The notes: generated from the sequence alone by a model not told the origin. DNA of 64,000 nt from Pterois miles (GCA_947000775.1 CAMQGK010000038.1:434001-498000), one strand, 5' to 3'; shown: positions 1 through 11,936, numbered from the stretch's first letter. Numbers and translations: made by a program.

Positions 1-1009
1 CCCTTCCTGGGCATCACAACATCATGCCCTCTCAGACAGGTGGAAGGGCAGAGATCATTCCCACCGTCCCCGGCGTAAAATATCCGCTCGTACTCCACAC
101 CTCCGTCAGACTGCTCTGACAGATACAGCTCCAGGACTTTTTTCTTACACAGGTTGACAGGGCATCGATCACAGTCGTGGGAGTGGTAGCACTGCACCTC
201 CATGTAACCGAGCTCATTGATCTTAGCCGGGTTGGTGAAGACCTGATCGACAGCTGCCTGGAATCCAGATGCGTGGAGGATCCATTCTATGAACATAGTG
301 TTGGAGTCAGATATCACTATGCAGTCAATGGTGCTTTTATTCTCTGATATGAACGTCAACAAGTCTGTCATTCCGGCAGTGAAGGGGATAGTCTCCATCA
401 CACTGCGGACCCTGTCGGGGCTGACGTTCTGATCTCCTGGATGAAAAAGGAGAAGAATAAGCAGGTTGGAGGAGGTTGCAATAAAAATGTAAATGTACAA
501 CTATTTGGGGCATCTCTATGGATGCTTGAATGAATGAATGGCCTACAAACAGGATAATGAATTCTCACCTATGTAGTTCATCACTCTGCCCATGAACTCA
601 GTCCAGTGGCCTTTTCTGTAGGAGTTCTTCACAGAGTCAGGAAGAGTCTGATCTGGAAGGGATCTGGGAAGAGAGAAAAACAAAACAGATCCATTACGTA
701 GTGATGTTGCTTGTTATTAAAACACAGGAAATTTGATTCCATCTGTGGTTCTTTACTGCATAGTGTTCCTGTCCACTGTGGTATTTCTATTTACTAACAT
801 TTAGCAGTCTTTTATAAGTGTTCATATAGATTTGTATACATCTTTCAGCAGTAAAAATATACCAGATCCAGATGTGTTTTGTAATCCATCTATAGTGATT
901 AATCAATTGTTCCAGTCAATATGTAATTTACCTGATCACCCAGGTGTCACTGTTGTCATCGACCACAGTGTGGTCAAAATCAAATACCATCAGAGTCTTC
1001 ATGTTTCAC
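1..1009 (-). CDS. phospho2: phospho2, HAD-family phosphatase (partial, three coding exons seen)
   Basis: Coding exons on the minus strand are 1002-932 (ATG at 1002-1000; the exon begins at 1009 after a TTTCTTTCCAG acceptor), 663-569 and 436-1, running off the window. All junctions are GT-AG and the frame stays open across them. The protein starts MKTLMVFDFDHTVVDDNSD, which carries the HAD nucleophile motif DxDxT (Asp8, Asp10). Later come ISDSN (motif II), a cysteine cluster CDRCPVNLC and GDGGND (motif III). Order and spacing match vertebrate PHOSPHO2, a magnesium-dependent cytosolic phosphatase reported to act on pyridoxal 5'-phosphate; PHOSPHO1 is the related bone enzyme. The S-Y-R-K-G-x-W-T-E-F-M-G-R stretch in exon 2 fits PHOSPHO2 best. 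About 200 residues are visible, and the C-terminal end lies beyond position 1. No damage is seen. The family is clear from sequence; the substrate is known from the family only. Confidence 0.93.
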
Positions 1010-1554
1010 CTGGAAAGAAATAATAATATGCAATAATGTAAAGGAAGCTATTACTATTATTAGCATCTAATAATATCTTTGTTAGATAGAGTTGTATTAT
1101 GCATGTTTGCTCGGTCTAGTGGTGACATTAGGGTTTGGTTAGTATGTAAAACTATCTACTTGTAGCTGTTCTGTCTAAAGCCAGCTTATCTTTTATCAGC
1201 ACACACCGTGACTAACCATAATCAGCTACCACAGCTGGTGTACATGGTACCCATGTATGCCGATTGTACCACAACACCTCAAATAATCCTGAGATGTTGT
1301 AATTTATTTTCTAAAACCTATATAAAGTAACGTTTCCTCTCACTACGTTTTAAATGACTGATTTTTATATGTGGTCTGGTGCGACTTCGTGTCCTTGCAT
1401 GTAAACGGCCCAGCAGCAGCCCGGCTAATCCATTCAAACTCTGCTTCAGCAGTCCAGATCAGGGTCCGGGGGTAACAGGGGTTACAGTGAGTTATATACT
1501 AGATTATACACCAGATTACGAGACATAAAATATATGATATTAAATAAAACTGAC

Positions 1555-1620
1555 CTCAGTCTGCCTGACATGAGTCCGCCAGCTCTGTCTTCCTCCTCGT
1601 CTTGTTTGTGACTAGATAAT
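1555..1620 (-). promoter_or_regulatory. Probable untranslated first exon and promoter side of phospho2
   Basis: On the minus strand a good donor, CTGAG|GTCAGT, sits at 1555/1554, upstream of the coding exon whose acceptor is at 1010-1011. A 5' UTR exon ending at 1555 would splice to it. The upstream limit is a guess and no TATA box is evident. Confidence 0.35.
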
Positions 1621-2029
1621 ACTGGGCTCATTACCGCCACATGCTGGTGACGTGCTGTAACGACTACTGCAACAAGTAATATGGCAACAGTCGTTCCTGT
1701 AATGTCCTAAATAAATATATAGCTTGAGAGGAATACTACTTTAATTGTTTGTATTGTTTTATTTTATAACTAACTTTTTATTGTTCTCCCACTGAAGTTA
1801 CATCACACCAAACAAAGACATCAGAGACAAAAAAGTAATAACATAAAGTTAAAGACCACAGGAAAAAACAGTAAAAACAAGGGTGAAGTGAATAACATTG
1901 ATGATCTTGTTACAATATCACCTTGCAGTGGGTGGGATATATTAGGCAGCAAGTAAACATTTTATCCTTGAAGGTGACGTGTTGGAAGCAGAAAAAAATG
2001 TACAAGCGTAAGGATGTGAGGGAGTTTAA

Positions 2030-2605
2030 CAAATTGTAATGGCTATACAACTGGGTCAGAGCATCTCCAAAACTGCAGCTCTTGTGAGATGTTTTTAGTC
2101 TGCTGTGGTTAGGATCTTCCAAAAGTGGTCTAAGGAAGGAAAACTGGTGAACTGGCGACAGGGTCATGGGCGACCAAGGCTCATTGATGCATGTTGGGAG
2201 AGAAGGCTGGTTCGTGTTGTCCGATCCAATAGAAGAGCTACTGTAGCTCAGATTGATGAAAAAGTTAATGCTGGTTCTGATAGAAAGGTGTCAGAACACA
2301 GTGCATGACAGTTTGTTGTGTATGGGTCTGTGTAGCCATAGACTGGTCAGGGTGCCCACGCTGAACCATGTCCACCACCAAAAGTACCTACAGTGGGTAT
2401 GTGAGCACCAGAGCTGGACCACGGAGCAATGGAAGAAGGTGGCCAGAGGCAGTGTGCACACTGCAAAAATGGTTCAAGAATGGTTCGAGGTGTTGACTTG
2501 ACCTCCAGATTCTCCAGATCTCAATCCATTCAAGCATCTGTGGGATGTGCTGGATCTACTCAATAATAGGCAGGTGGTCATAATGTTATGGCTGATAGAA
2601 ACAGC
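2030..2605 (+). mobile_element. Internally deleted Tc1/mariner transposon remnant
   Basis: Two overlapping frames read as parts of a fish Tc1 transposase. The first, from about 2100, is the helix-turn-helix/paired-like DNA-binding part, with VVRIFQKWSKEGKLV-like wording, the GRPR motif (GHGRPRLID) and RRATVAQI. The second, from about 2253, continues to WTTEQWKKVA. It then jumps directly to AKMVQEWFEVLT, a stop, and PPDSPDLNPFKHLWDVLD in another frame. The catalytic core that carries the first two acidic DDE residues is missing, so this copy cannot encode an active enzyme. The right end contains the wording CAGGTGGTCATAATG common at fish Tc1 ends. I could not fix the terminal repeats or TA duplications. 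It lies between phospho2 and syap1. Confidence 0.75.
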
Positions 2606-3438
2606 TACAGGCGACAATGCAGGCAACTGTCACACTTCATTCCACAGAATCTTACATAAGTTTTAAACCTCTCCTTAGTTAGTCATTCAATACTTAATTA
2701 TTCATATAAGGGACCCATATTCCCAAAAATACATCCTGTCTGTTGTTCAATTTAAAAAATGAATTGCTCTTAATTGGTTAATGTGGTTATTTCTCCCAGC
2801 CATTCATTAACGGGGATTATATTTTTAGTTTTCCAGTGTCTGGGGGCAATCCTACAACCTGTAGTAAGGGCCAATCTGCAATGGTTTTATTTTTGAAAAA
2901 GTATGTGAGGTTTACTATATTGCATAACTCTGTGATAACAGTGGCAAAATGAATGCACTTGTTGCCGTATATTTTTGTTAATGTATTTGACCTGACTAAA
3001 TTATCAGACTTGATACATCATTAGTTATCCGAATAAGTCAGAACACTACATCTTGTTATTTTATTTTTTATTTGTGTATCTCATCCTGGTTAGTTTAATT
3101 GGTAGTTAACTAATACTCTAATTTGTTTTTTTAACTAAAATTTGAAAATTAAATATTATTTTTAAAAAATGGATGCGACCAAAACACCGTATGAAGTAAG
3201 TTACAAAATGTAACAGCAAAGTTTCCCCACTGACCTCGAGAACACATGAAGGCATCATTCCACCACTTGGCCACTGGGTGGCAGAAAAAGGCACCATGAA
3301 CTACATAAAGGAAACAGCGAAGAAGAAAACCTGTCGTTTTATTTCCTGGTTGGATTTTTAGAAGAATCCCTCTCTGTTCAGATTGTTGTTTGGCCTCATT
3401 TTTAAGCTAAAACGGTCGTTTTTTATAATTCGACCAAT
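2606..3438. other. Intergenic DNA and syap1 upstream region
   Basis: AT-rich non-coding sequence with no convincing exon. The last 170 bases before the syap1 ATG should hold its promoter and 5' UTR. A CTCF-like 14-mer lies at 3271-3284. No TATA box is evident close to the expected start. Confidence 0.5.
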
Positions 3439-3635
3439 ATGTTTAGAGGCTTCGGGACGTGGTTGGGGTTTGGAGAACCAGACGTACACGAAGACGTCGG
3501 ACGACAAAGAAAATGTGAGTGTGGTGGAGCAGGAAGAAAAGGTGGTGGAGGCACAAAACGAGGTAAACAAACAGCAAGCAGCTGACGAACCAGAGGTTAA
3601 CCAGGAAAACTCTGAGCTCGGCAAAGGACTTGGTG
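3439..3635 (+). CDS. syap1: syap1 exon 1, with apparent +1 frameshift
   Basis: The first codons from 3439 give the expected SYAP1 start. The acidic linker (DDKENVSVVEQEEKVVEAQN onward) and the phase-1 junction to exon 2 are in the next frame (codon starts such as 3500 and 3632). The switch must lie between about 3472 and 3500, where the first frame still reads GFGEPDVHED. With the shift, the exon ends GLG|D, matching the family DFG-N junction. Without it the protein would run into the wrong frame. A one-base assembly error and a genuine indel are both possible. Confidence 0.75.
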
Positions 3636-6600
3636 GTGAGAATGAATTGCTTTGCTTGTATTATTTCTGCCTTTGCGACTGAAAAAAAATTAACGTTAAG
3701 CTAGGTAGTTAGCAATACGCTTATCTTGCTTGGCTCGAGGATTTGGTTGCTTTAATCGTCGTGATATAGTGTGTCTGTCTGTGTTAACTCACCATACACA
3801 CATTAAACCAGAGGATTGTAGCTTTTGGTAAAAGCTTTCACCGTTTGCTTTGTTGTTTTCTGTCCAGTAGGGCTGCAAAATATAAGGTTGTTGTGTTGTC
3901 GCTGTAAACACATCGCGAAAGATGCGATGTTGTATTCAGGGATAGAGTGTCAGTTGAAAGTATTTCATGCAAAATTTTGAATTTGTTTTTAAAAACAATT
4001 TCCTTCATTATTTATTTTTATTCATCATGGATTTTGTTGTATTTTAACAGAATACTAAGCACAAAAACAGAACTACGGAGCCCCTTAAGGGTCATGTCAC
4101 AGACTATTACTTTCCCTCGTCATATAGACATAAACACACTGTGTCGCTCAGAAGGAATAGAAGAAGAAAAGTATTGCGAGGTAACGCAAGTGTCTTGCAA
4201 CAGAGTGCAAATCATATTGCGAGTGAACACAAAACATACAGTATATTGCATAAGTAATCCTCAAAAGAAATCTGTACACTTTAATAACTGTTGATTTATC
4301 ACAAGTAATATCGTCATCGCGATATTCAATGTTATTATTGCACCTCATTTTGTCTGGCCCTGTTATTTAGTGCCAACATGAGGATATGTGACTGCAGGAG
4401 GAGCTGTCTTCTAATAGATTTATGTTGTTGTTGTTGTTGTTGCAGTGTTTTAGTAGCAGCCCCACAATATGATTAAGTTGTTGTCACCCACACTATCTTG
4501 TCATCTCCCTCCTCCATCTGAAGATTACATCTTCAGTTTTGCCTCCAGTGCCACCAAGAAGATCTCCGAGTCAGTGGTGGAGACAGCCCAGACCATCAAG
4601 AAGACTGTGGAAGAAGGGAAAATCGACGGCATCATAGATAAGGCATGTCAGTTTTGTCACCTGTTTGACAAGTTTGGCTGCATGTGTAAGACAACTTGTG
4701 GATAATGTGTGGAAGGTTTTACCTGTTGTCAAGAGCGGCAGTTTAATTGCTCAGCAAGACTTGATATGGAAATGGCAGTATTCCATTAGAAATGTTGCAC
4801 ACTAGTCCCTTTCCTCCATTGAATGTGTATTAGTGTGTGTGTTACACTTGTGTATTTGCAGACTTTCCTAGGAGACTTTCAAAAGGAGCAAGAGAAGTTC
4901 GTCCAAGAGAAGAAGGCGAAAAAGTCAGGTAAAATCAGAACCAGGAGACCGGAATCCTCTTTACAATAAATAATCAGTTACTTACCAAGATATCTCTTTG
5001 AAAAAGTGAACATGTGAAGTCACTTTTTCACAGTCACAAGAAGCCACAGCTAAATCCAACAGAAACACACTGCATAGGAAGCAGAGTATTAATACGGTTT
5101 TGTTGGCTTAATGAGGATTTGTAGTTTTCTTAACTTCTTCCAAAATAAGTCAGTATTAGAATGCATTGTAATTACTGTTAATCGAAAGCTGCTATCAGCT
5201 TCTTCATTCATGTTGCCTTTCAAGTTTAGCACTTTTTCTAAAGGGACATCAAATAGACAATCGAGGTGATCTGTAAAAACAGCACCAGGAAATGCCTTTT
5301 CCTGCAAGCATAATGTGTTAAAAAATACAATTCAATGAATCCATCAAACTTTATTTGTGTAGCATCTTGTATAGAGTACAGGTTAGTCTAATTCAAAGTG
5401 TTTTACAGGGTTGGATAAGATCAAGACTATACCAATACAAACTGTAAAACAAGTGAAGAAAATGAAAAGTGAAAAGTAGAAATGACAAAAGTGAAATAAG
5501 ATCATCAAAAAAACATAAAATTTGAGTTAAATTGTTTTAAAAACTTAAAACTATTTAATTCCAATTGCACTGAATCTTGGAAATTTAAGGCATGTTATCA
5601 GTCACTCATTTTGTCTGCATGTAATGAATAGTCACAAGAATGTCATATATCAAAGTGTGAATTAAATTAAAATTAAAATAATCTTGCAAGACCATATTGA
5701 TAGAAAACATGGAAATCTTCACGTATACATCCTGTCAGTGACAACAGTGGACTTGCATCATCTGTGCATATAGCTGGCCTCTATTACTTTAGATCCAGGT
5801 GTGTGCATGTGTGAATCAGAGGGATAAGACCAGTGACCTGTGAAGCCTAGCTCTGTCTGATGGTCTTATGTACTTTGGGTCACAGCACGACTGAAGTTGC
5901 GTATGTGCTGATGTTTGTGTCTAGAAGCAGCCGTGCCTCCCTGGGTCGGCTACAATGAGGAGGAGACAATCCAGCAACAGATCCTCGCTCTATCAGCTGT
6001 AAGCAAACATCATAAACTATATAAATGTGTCAACATGTCTGCGACATTATCGCTCTTTATCTCTGGATGTAATTAGCCCTACACACTGAGCTCTCTGGCT
6101 GCTGATTCTAGGACAAGAGAAACTTCTTGCGAGACCCTCCCGCCGGTGTTCAGTTCCACTTCGACATGGAGCAGATGTATCCCTTGGCTGCAGTGATGCT
6201 GGAGGAAGACCAGCTCCTCAACCGCATGCGCTTTGACCTGGTTCCTAAACAGTCAGTAGTCTTTCAGAGTTGTGTGTGTGTATACAGTATGTGTTTTACA
6301 TCATATGTCTGCAAGTGTGATAAAGGGTATTTTTCAACCTGGACCCTATTTGCCCAAGTGTAATGTGAATATCCATACACTCTGGCTCAAATAAATGTGG
6401 GGGTAGACCTCATCCACACTGTGTAAATCCTGTAAATATTCATCCATGACGCTGAAATCTCTTCGATAACACTAAGCTACGCTTTCTGTACTCCAACACA
6501 CCAAACTCTGCCAAGCTAGTACTCACATTTCCGCCATGGATGTATTCCATTATTCCACAATTGTCTTCAAGCATCATGTCACCTCACCAGATTTTAGGAC

Positions 6601-9298
6601 AAGACTTGAGCTTTCCATAATGTTGTCAGACACTTAGAGTATAATAACTATCAAGCCTGTTGTGGCAAAAACAAGCACTTTTAGTGGACGTAAACTACTG
6701 GACCAGTATCAGAAATTGTTGCCACTTTTTGTTTTGTTTTGTGTCTAACTGACATTAGTCAGTTAGACTCAAAAATAGTGTGGGAAAATGGTGTCCAGCT
6801 TGAAAAATACTAAAGTTATCCTTTAACATGACACTTTTATTAAATATGTTTTTGTCATACAGTATATGACATTTGCCTGTTTTTCGTTTTATGTGAAGCA
6901 CATTGAGTCTATGCCTGCACTCTGAAATATTCTGTATAAATAAAACTTGATTGAATTGCATTCACCTGTGGAATCAACATAAAATGAGTAAAATGATAAT
7001 ATAAAATGGATGTGTTTGTGTTTGACAGTGTGAAGGAGGAGGTTTTCTGGAGGAATTATTTCTACCGGGTGTCTCTGGTCAAGCAGTCGGCTCAGCTCAC
7101 AGCACTGGCAGCCCAGCAGCAGCAGAAAGACGGTGAGGACAGAGGGGCCAGTGTTTCACCTGAGGACGTCGTCTTAACAGGTCTGACTTTCCTCCACATT
7201 TCACCTGTTTGTTCGCATCAACAGGCAGCACTGCTAGAGCTGCATTTTGCTTTTATAACTACATGTGCACCTCACAAGCCTCTCCCAACTCACTGTACTA
7301 TGCTTGGAATGGCTGGCATTCCCACTACAACCTTCAATAGCAAGATGCAGCAAATTCTTGGCAGATTCAAGAAACTGCATGTGTATGCATTGTGTTTTTC
7401 ATCAGAGTTATTAAGCTGCATGTTTGTACGGTTGTTTTACATATTGCAAATCATTATGGAACAGGGCACATGCATGAGGATTTTTCATTTCCTCTCCAAT
7501 ATTTAGATCAATTACTTCTGCTTGTCCAGCAACTCATTAGACCTGTCGCTGAAGAGCAATTCATAGCACACATATCATTAATTGATCACATTTGATTGAC
7601 ATTTTACAAATCACTATACAAAAATGTCAGTGAATTAGCTAACAACCTTAACATTTCTTCTCTCATCTTATTTGTTCTAGACTTGTTCCAGAAAGAAATG
7701 TGTAGTAAGTCAGTAGAGGTATAAGAAAATATTTAGTATTGCGATATTTTGTTTTGTGATACTGTAGTGATTCTCAAACATCCTGTAGTTTTTAATTAAT
7801 AGTTTGCATGCAAACATTAGCTCAGTCAATACTTTATTTCATTTGCAAAGGGATGTAGCATCTTCATGTATGACCCCCTCAAAGTAGTGCTATGATGTTA
7901 GATGTTACATAGACTGATAAATGTAAATTGCATAAAATGTGTATTCTTTCTTAAAAAATTGCAATACGTCACCTTGCTTACAGTATGGCAATACATTGAA
8001 TCATAGTCCCAGTATCATGATACGTATCTTATCTCCAGATTCTCGCTGATATACAGCCCTAGCCTGAAGTACTGTATGTGTGAGGTGCATACGGCATGTT
8101 TTTTTCTTTAATAAAGACCCGTTAATATCAGTGGGCAACCTCCGGATCTGAAAAGTGAATGCAGAAATGCCTTAAACTTGTATTCTTTCTAATAGCCAGC
8201 AGCGGGCGACTCCTCGTTTCAAAAACAAGTTTGATTGTATGGAAGTCTAATGAGCCATTTCTCACTTGTTTTATGACCTCAGTAAACACTGTAAACATGA
8301 GTTCATGATCTCAGTCGCTAGTTTCAAGTCTTCTTCAATACAGCATGGTGTTCATTTAGTACATTATGGTCCCATTTGTAGTCAGATAGACCATAAAGCA
8401 GAGTATGCTTTAGGGTGGGGCTACTGATACATCCACCTCATTATTATTCACCTCGTCATTGCAGTTCATGGCATTCCTACTACACATACCCACAGACAGG
8501 ACTGTTTTTTACAGGTAAGCCTCTAGTCATTGAGAGGAAAACTAATAGTACTGTATTATATTTTTATAGACAACGTCAGACCAAAAACTCCTCCAGTTTC
8601 CATCAGCGACATACAGAAGGTAAGAGTACTAAAATAAAGATGTCTGTCTTTCTGTACAACAATGATTCTAAAACTTGAGAGACAGTAGTACAGACAACTG
8701 CCTTTATTGTCTTGTCTGTATGACTTGCAGCCTCCTCAGGAAGAAGAGGAGGAGATGTCGACCAGTCCCGGAGTGTCCGAGTTTGTGAGCGATGCTTTCG
8801 ACTCGACGGGCATCAACCAGGAGGACCTGAGGAAAGAGATGGAGCAGCTGGTGCTGGATAAGAAGGAGAGCATCCCTTCTCCTGATGGTTAGCTTTCTAA
8901 TAGTTTCTAATTCGTCAGCTAAAGGTTGTCTCCTAGATTCTCTCATTGCACAGCTGCAAGTCCTTACTCTTCTTATTCAGTTAATGTGGATGTTGGAAAA
9001 CAACATGCTATGATTATTTTAGGTGTTATTAAAATGTGGAGTCAATAATTGTCTTAGCCCTGTGCCAAACTGTCCAGGGTGTACCCTGCCTTCTCCCCGT
9101 GTGGTTACAGATAATCAGTGGATGGTTGAAATAATTGTCTTGCTCATAATATTCCTTTTACTTTCAGATGAATCAGCGGACTGGGAGAAGGAGCTGCAGC
9201 AGGAGCTTCAGGAGTACGAGGTGGTGACTGAGTCAGACAACAAAGACGACCAGTGGGATCAAGAGATTGAGAAGATGCTGCAGGCTGACGACAGCTAG
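3439..9298 (+). CDS. syap1: syap1, synapse-associated protein 1 (BSD domain), nine coding exons
   Basis: Exons: 3439-3635, 4524-4642, 4862-4928, 5925-5998, 6112-6251, 7029-7180, 8570-8619, 8731-8887, 9168-9298 (TAG). The start MFRGFGTWLGFGEP matches the SYAP1 N-terminus. Exon 2 encodes FSFASSATKKISESVVETAQ and TVEEGKIDGIIDK. Exons 5-6 hold the BSD domain, with DPPAGVQFHF and the FWRNYFYRV signature. Exon 8 reads STSPGVSEFVSDAFD and exon 9 ends in an acidic helix (SADWEKELQQELQEYEVV, then IEKMLQADDS). Summed exons are 1087 nt, one more than a multiple of three, and removing one base would leave about 361 residues against about 352 in human. SYAP1 is a cytosolic/Golgi-associated adaptor linked to Akt1 phosphorylation and found at nerve terminals. 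An alternative donor for exon 6 (GACG|GTGAGG near 7131) keeps the same phase; the longer form was chosen because the human protein has a comparable linker. Confidence 0.93.
3868..4350. mobile_element. Likely hAT-type MITE in syap1 intron 1
   Basis: The stretch begins near TAGGGCTGCAAAATATA and ends with sequence rich in ATCGTCATCGCGATATTC and TATTGCAC. This resembles common teleost MITEs starting TAGGGCTG. The right terminal repeat is not clear and the boundaries are approximate. Confidence 0.4.
4643..4861 (+). other. syap1: GC-AG intron of syap1
   Basis: Exon 2 ends GATAAG at 4642 and the intron begins GCATGT, not GT. The acceptor is TTTGCAG at 4855-4861. Only this choice keeps the IIDK-TFLGDFQKE reading that matches the family (IIDK-TIIGDFQKE). 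The exon side AAG is a strong match, as usual for GC donors. Confidence 0.8.
5335..5410 (-). repeat. Retroposon tail fragment in syap1 intron 3
   Basis: ACTTTATTTGTGTAGCA followed by AATTCAAAGTGTTTTACA is the reverse complement of a widespread teleost non-LTR tail ending in AATAAA. Related tails are seen near 6890-6955 (plus) and 38820-38860. Confidence 0.4.
6885..6960 (+). repeat. Retroposon 3' tail in syap1 intron 5
   Basis: Wording such as GAAGCACATTGAGTCTA, then TGTATAAATAAAACTTG and a GATTGAATTG end is typical of non-LTR tails in fish. No coding part is attached. Confidence 0.4.
7715..8063. mobile_element. MITE-like repeat in syap1 intron 6
   Basis: The right end reads GATATACAGCCCTAG, the complement of the TAGGGCTGTATA start found in teleost hAT-type MITEs. 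The interior has GTATCATGATACGTAT and CAATACGTCACCTTG. The left end (about 7715) is inferred from AT-rich wording and is uncertain. Confidence 0.4.
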
Positions 9299-9780
9299 AC
9301 AAGTACTGTGTGTCTGTCTCCTGTTATGTGATCTGGCCCAGAATGGAGGAATAGTGACCGGTGATGCACAAGGGGATGAATTTCCACATTCTCTGCTCCA
9401 CCCAACTGTGATTACTATCCTGTAAACATTCTCCTGTACCTGATGAAGGTGTAGATCCAGTGATAGCAAGAGTGTGTCACCTCTGCTGGAAACAGTGGGT
9501 ATGTTCAGACATGTAAGTAAAGTGCTACTTCATTGCTCCTTCCTATTTTTATCTACTTGTTTTCCCTTATCCTCTCTCTTTGTTATGGGGAAAAAGCCGC
9601 TAGAGGGCACTCCAGTACTAGCACAGTGAATTTTATAATTCACTGGTGGTGTTTGAAACGACATGAAATTGTATCTCTGTTTCCACTGCTGCTTTCTGGT
9701 GGGTTGTACAGTAAAGTCTCAGTATAGTTATAGTACAGTAAAGTCAAATGTAAAGTCACATTCCTGTAAATAAAGAAGAT
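9299..9780 (+). terminator. syap1: syap1 3' UTR and polyadenylation signal
   Basis: The 3' UTR follows the TAG at 9296-9298. An AATAAA at 9769-9774 is the first clear signal. A second, AATAAATATTT, near 9938 could give a longer 3' end. Confidence 0.65.
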
Positions 9781-10298
9781 TCTAACACTATACTTTATTT
9801 CCCTTTCATTACATCTGTATTTTTCTGAATTTACATTTTATATGGCATTTTCACAAACTCCTGTGTTCATGTCTACTTTACTTTGTTTCTCTGCAAATGA
9901 AGTACAGTGCATTTTCTGTTTAACCTGTCATCCTCCAATAAATATTTATGTGATTATGGACAGTATACATCATGTTTAAGGGGGACACAAAGCCCAGAGG
10001 AACTAGGTTTTAAAATGATAGAAACTATGGTTTAAACAACTCTGCAAGGCCTTTTTATGAAGCTGAACCACATAATATGTATAAATTAAAGGCAAATTTA
10101 CAGAAGCCCAGAGAGGCAAGTGAGAAAAAAAACATATATTGTGATCCATTTTTGACTGGCAAATTTCATAAATCCTTTGTTGTTTTTTCATCTATGAAGC
10201 TGTTGGGGAAAAGTTTTGCCAGTTTTTTTTTTTTTGTTTTGTTTTTTTGTTTTTTCATCTTTCACTTATTTTAGTTTTTATACTCATTTTGGCCATAA

Positions 10299-10670
10299 GG
10301 GGGCTGCTCGATGGTGCAGTGGTTAGCGCTGTTGCCTCACAGCAAGAGGGTCGCAGGTTCGATTCCGGTTTGGGACTCATCTGTGTGGAGTTTGCATGTT
10401 CTCCCCGTGTAAGCGTGGGTTTTCTCCGGGTACTCCGGCTTCCTTCCACAGTCCAAAGACATGCTGTTTAGGTTGAATGATGACTATAAATTACCCGTAG
10501 GTGTGGATGTGAGCGTGAATGGTTGTCTGTCTCTATGTTGTCTGTCTCTATGTGCCCTGCGATGGACTGGTGACCTGTCCAGGGTGAACCCCGCCTTCAC
10601 CCAATGCCAGCTGGGATCGGCTCCAGCCCCCCCGCGACCCCTAACGGGATAAGCGGTTGACGATGGATGG
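10299..10670 (+). mobile_element. tRNA-derived SINE with intact target duplications
   Basis: The head has a pol III A-box-like GTGGTTAGCGCTG and a B box GGTTCGATTCC. A body follows (GTTTGCATGTTCTCCCCGTG, then CACAGTCCAAAGACATG). The tail reads CCCCGCGACCC, then GGATAAGCGGTTGA and GATGGATGG. It is flanked by ATTTTGGCCA at 10286-10295 and 10671-10680 (12 of 13 bases match if extended), which is the target-site duplication. Short open frames across it are incidental. Confidence 0.85.
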
Positions 10671-10683
10671 ATTTTGGCCACAA

Positions 10684-11934
10684 AAGACTGACGTGCACAA
10701 CTACCCCTTGTCCTAAATAGGACTTACAGCATTCATGTTTTCTTCCAGGTGAGTTTTATTTTTCTTCCCTGCACTCTAAACACTCTTAAGTTAAAAATAA
10801 TGTATTTAAACTATTAATTAACAAAATAAATGGAACCGAAAGATAATTTATCAGTGTACCTATCTACTTTTTCATTTCACACATGAGGGTTAGTTTGAAT
10901 GTGTGCAACATGGTTGAACTGGAAATGAATGCAAGAATTATGACTTTATTTTGTTTCCTTCTATAGATATATAGATGGACTGGTGTTAACATGGTCCATG
11001 GAGACTATGGAAGGATCTTTGTCATTTTACTCATGAACATTATGCAAATTACACTCCACTTTACAGAGTTGTGTTATAGTTCTTTGCTTTTTTGGGGAGA
11101 TTGCAATGTCATTTAATACACTGTGATGTATACGTCAGCGCTATGAAAAGAACCATAAATTCACATAAAAGTGTGTTATAGTTGTAGGAGTTTTACTTTA
11201 TCTGTCAGTTGTGTTGCATTTTAAGACTGGTGTTTTTATTTGTCCCATACTTGTAGACTTGCAACCTCATGGATGACATCTGGGAAGAAAAGAAACGTTA
11301 TCAGTCTACAAACCAAGAGATGACATTTTCTGTAGGAAAGAGATTTTTTTTTTTCATTACCAGCTGTGTTGTGTTTAATGTCACGTTATTAACTTAAATT
11401 CATGAAATTATAGGATTGATATAGGAATGATAGGATGATTTACACTTCTGGAGAATGTAATTGTCTCTGATGTGGAGAAATTCAGAATATCTGAAGCGAA
11501 AAGCCCATATAAGGAGGACAAGGGGGGAAAAGCAGTAGACTGAATGGAGATGAGAACATCAAGGCATGGAGAGGTGAGCCTGAAAAATACTACCATCTGT
11601 ATACAGCTGGAAACTGCAACAGTCAAATAATATGTGAAATGATATGTGAAATGATATTTTTATGATGATTGTGTATCTGTAATGTGTTTTTTTGTGTGTC
11701 TCCATCTCTTGAGGACCAGCTGGAGAACCTCAGGGAGGCTCATCAGAAGCAGCTCAGCTGCCTGTGAGACGTGATTGATCCTGGATTGATCCAGTGAGTA
11801 AGGAAACACCAGTGAAGCAAACTGTTCTCTCAACACTTTTATTGTTGTTTCAGATTTCTTGTTTTTTTAAAGGTATTTATGTGGCAGTTTTACTGTTTTA
11901 GTTGTAGTAGTAGATTAGCAGAATGCCACCAGTG
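10684..11934. other. Intergenic DNA with weak exon-like fragments
   Basis: Mostly AT-rich and non-coding. Two short stretches look coding-like. After a TTGTAG at about 11250-11260 comes NLMDDIWEEKKRYQSTNQEM. At 11711-11768, after a TCTTGAG, comes EDQLENLREAHQKQLSCL and a stop. Both resemble coiled coil, but I do not recognise the protein and could not join them into a gene. They may be decayed exons or chance. Confidence 0.25.
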
Positions 11935-11936
11935 GA

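Noticed and set aside
7006..7506. 166-codon frame over syap1 exon 6
   Set aside because: Only 7029-7180 is exon. The rest is read-through into intron with no conservation.
10299..10400. Functional tRNA gene at the SINE head (and at about 41570-41646, minus)
   Set aside because: A and B boxes are present, but there is no cloverleaf with a proper acceptor stem and the SINE body continues directly.
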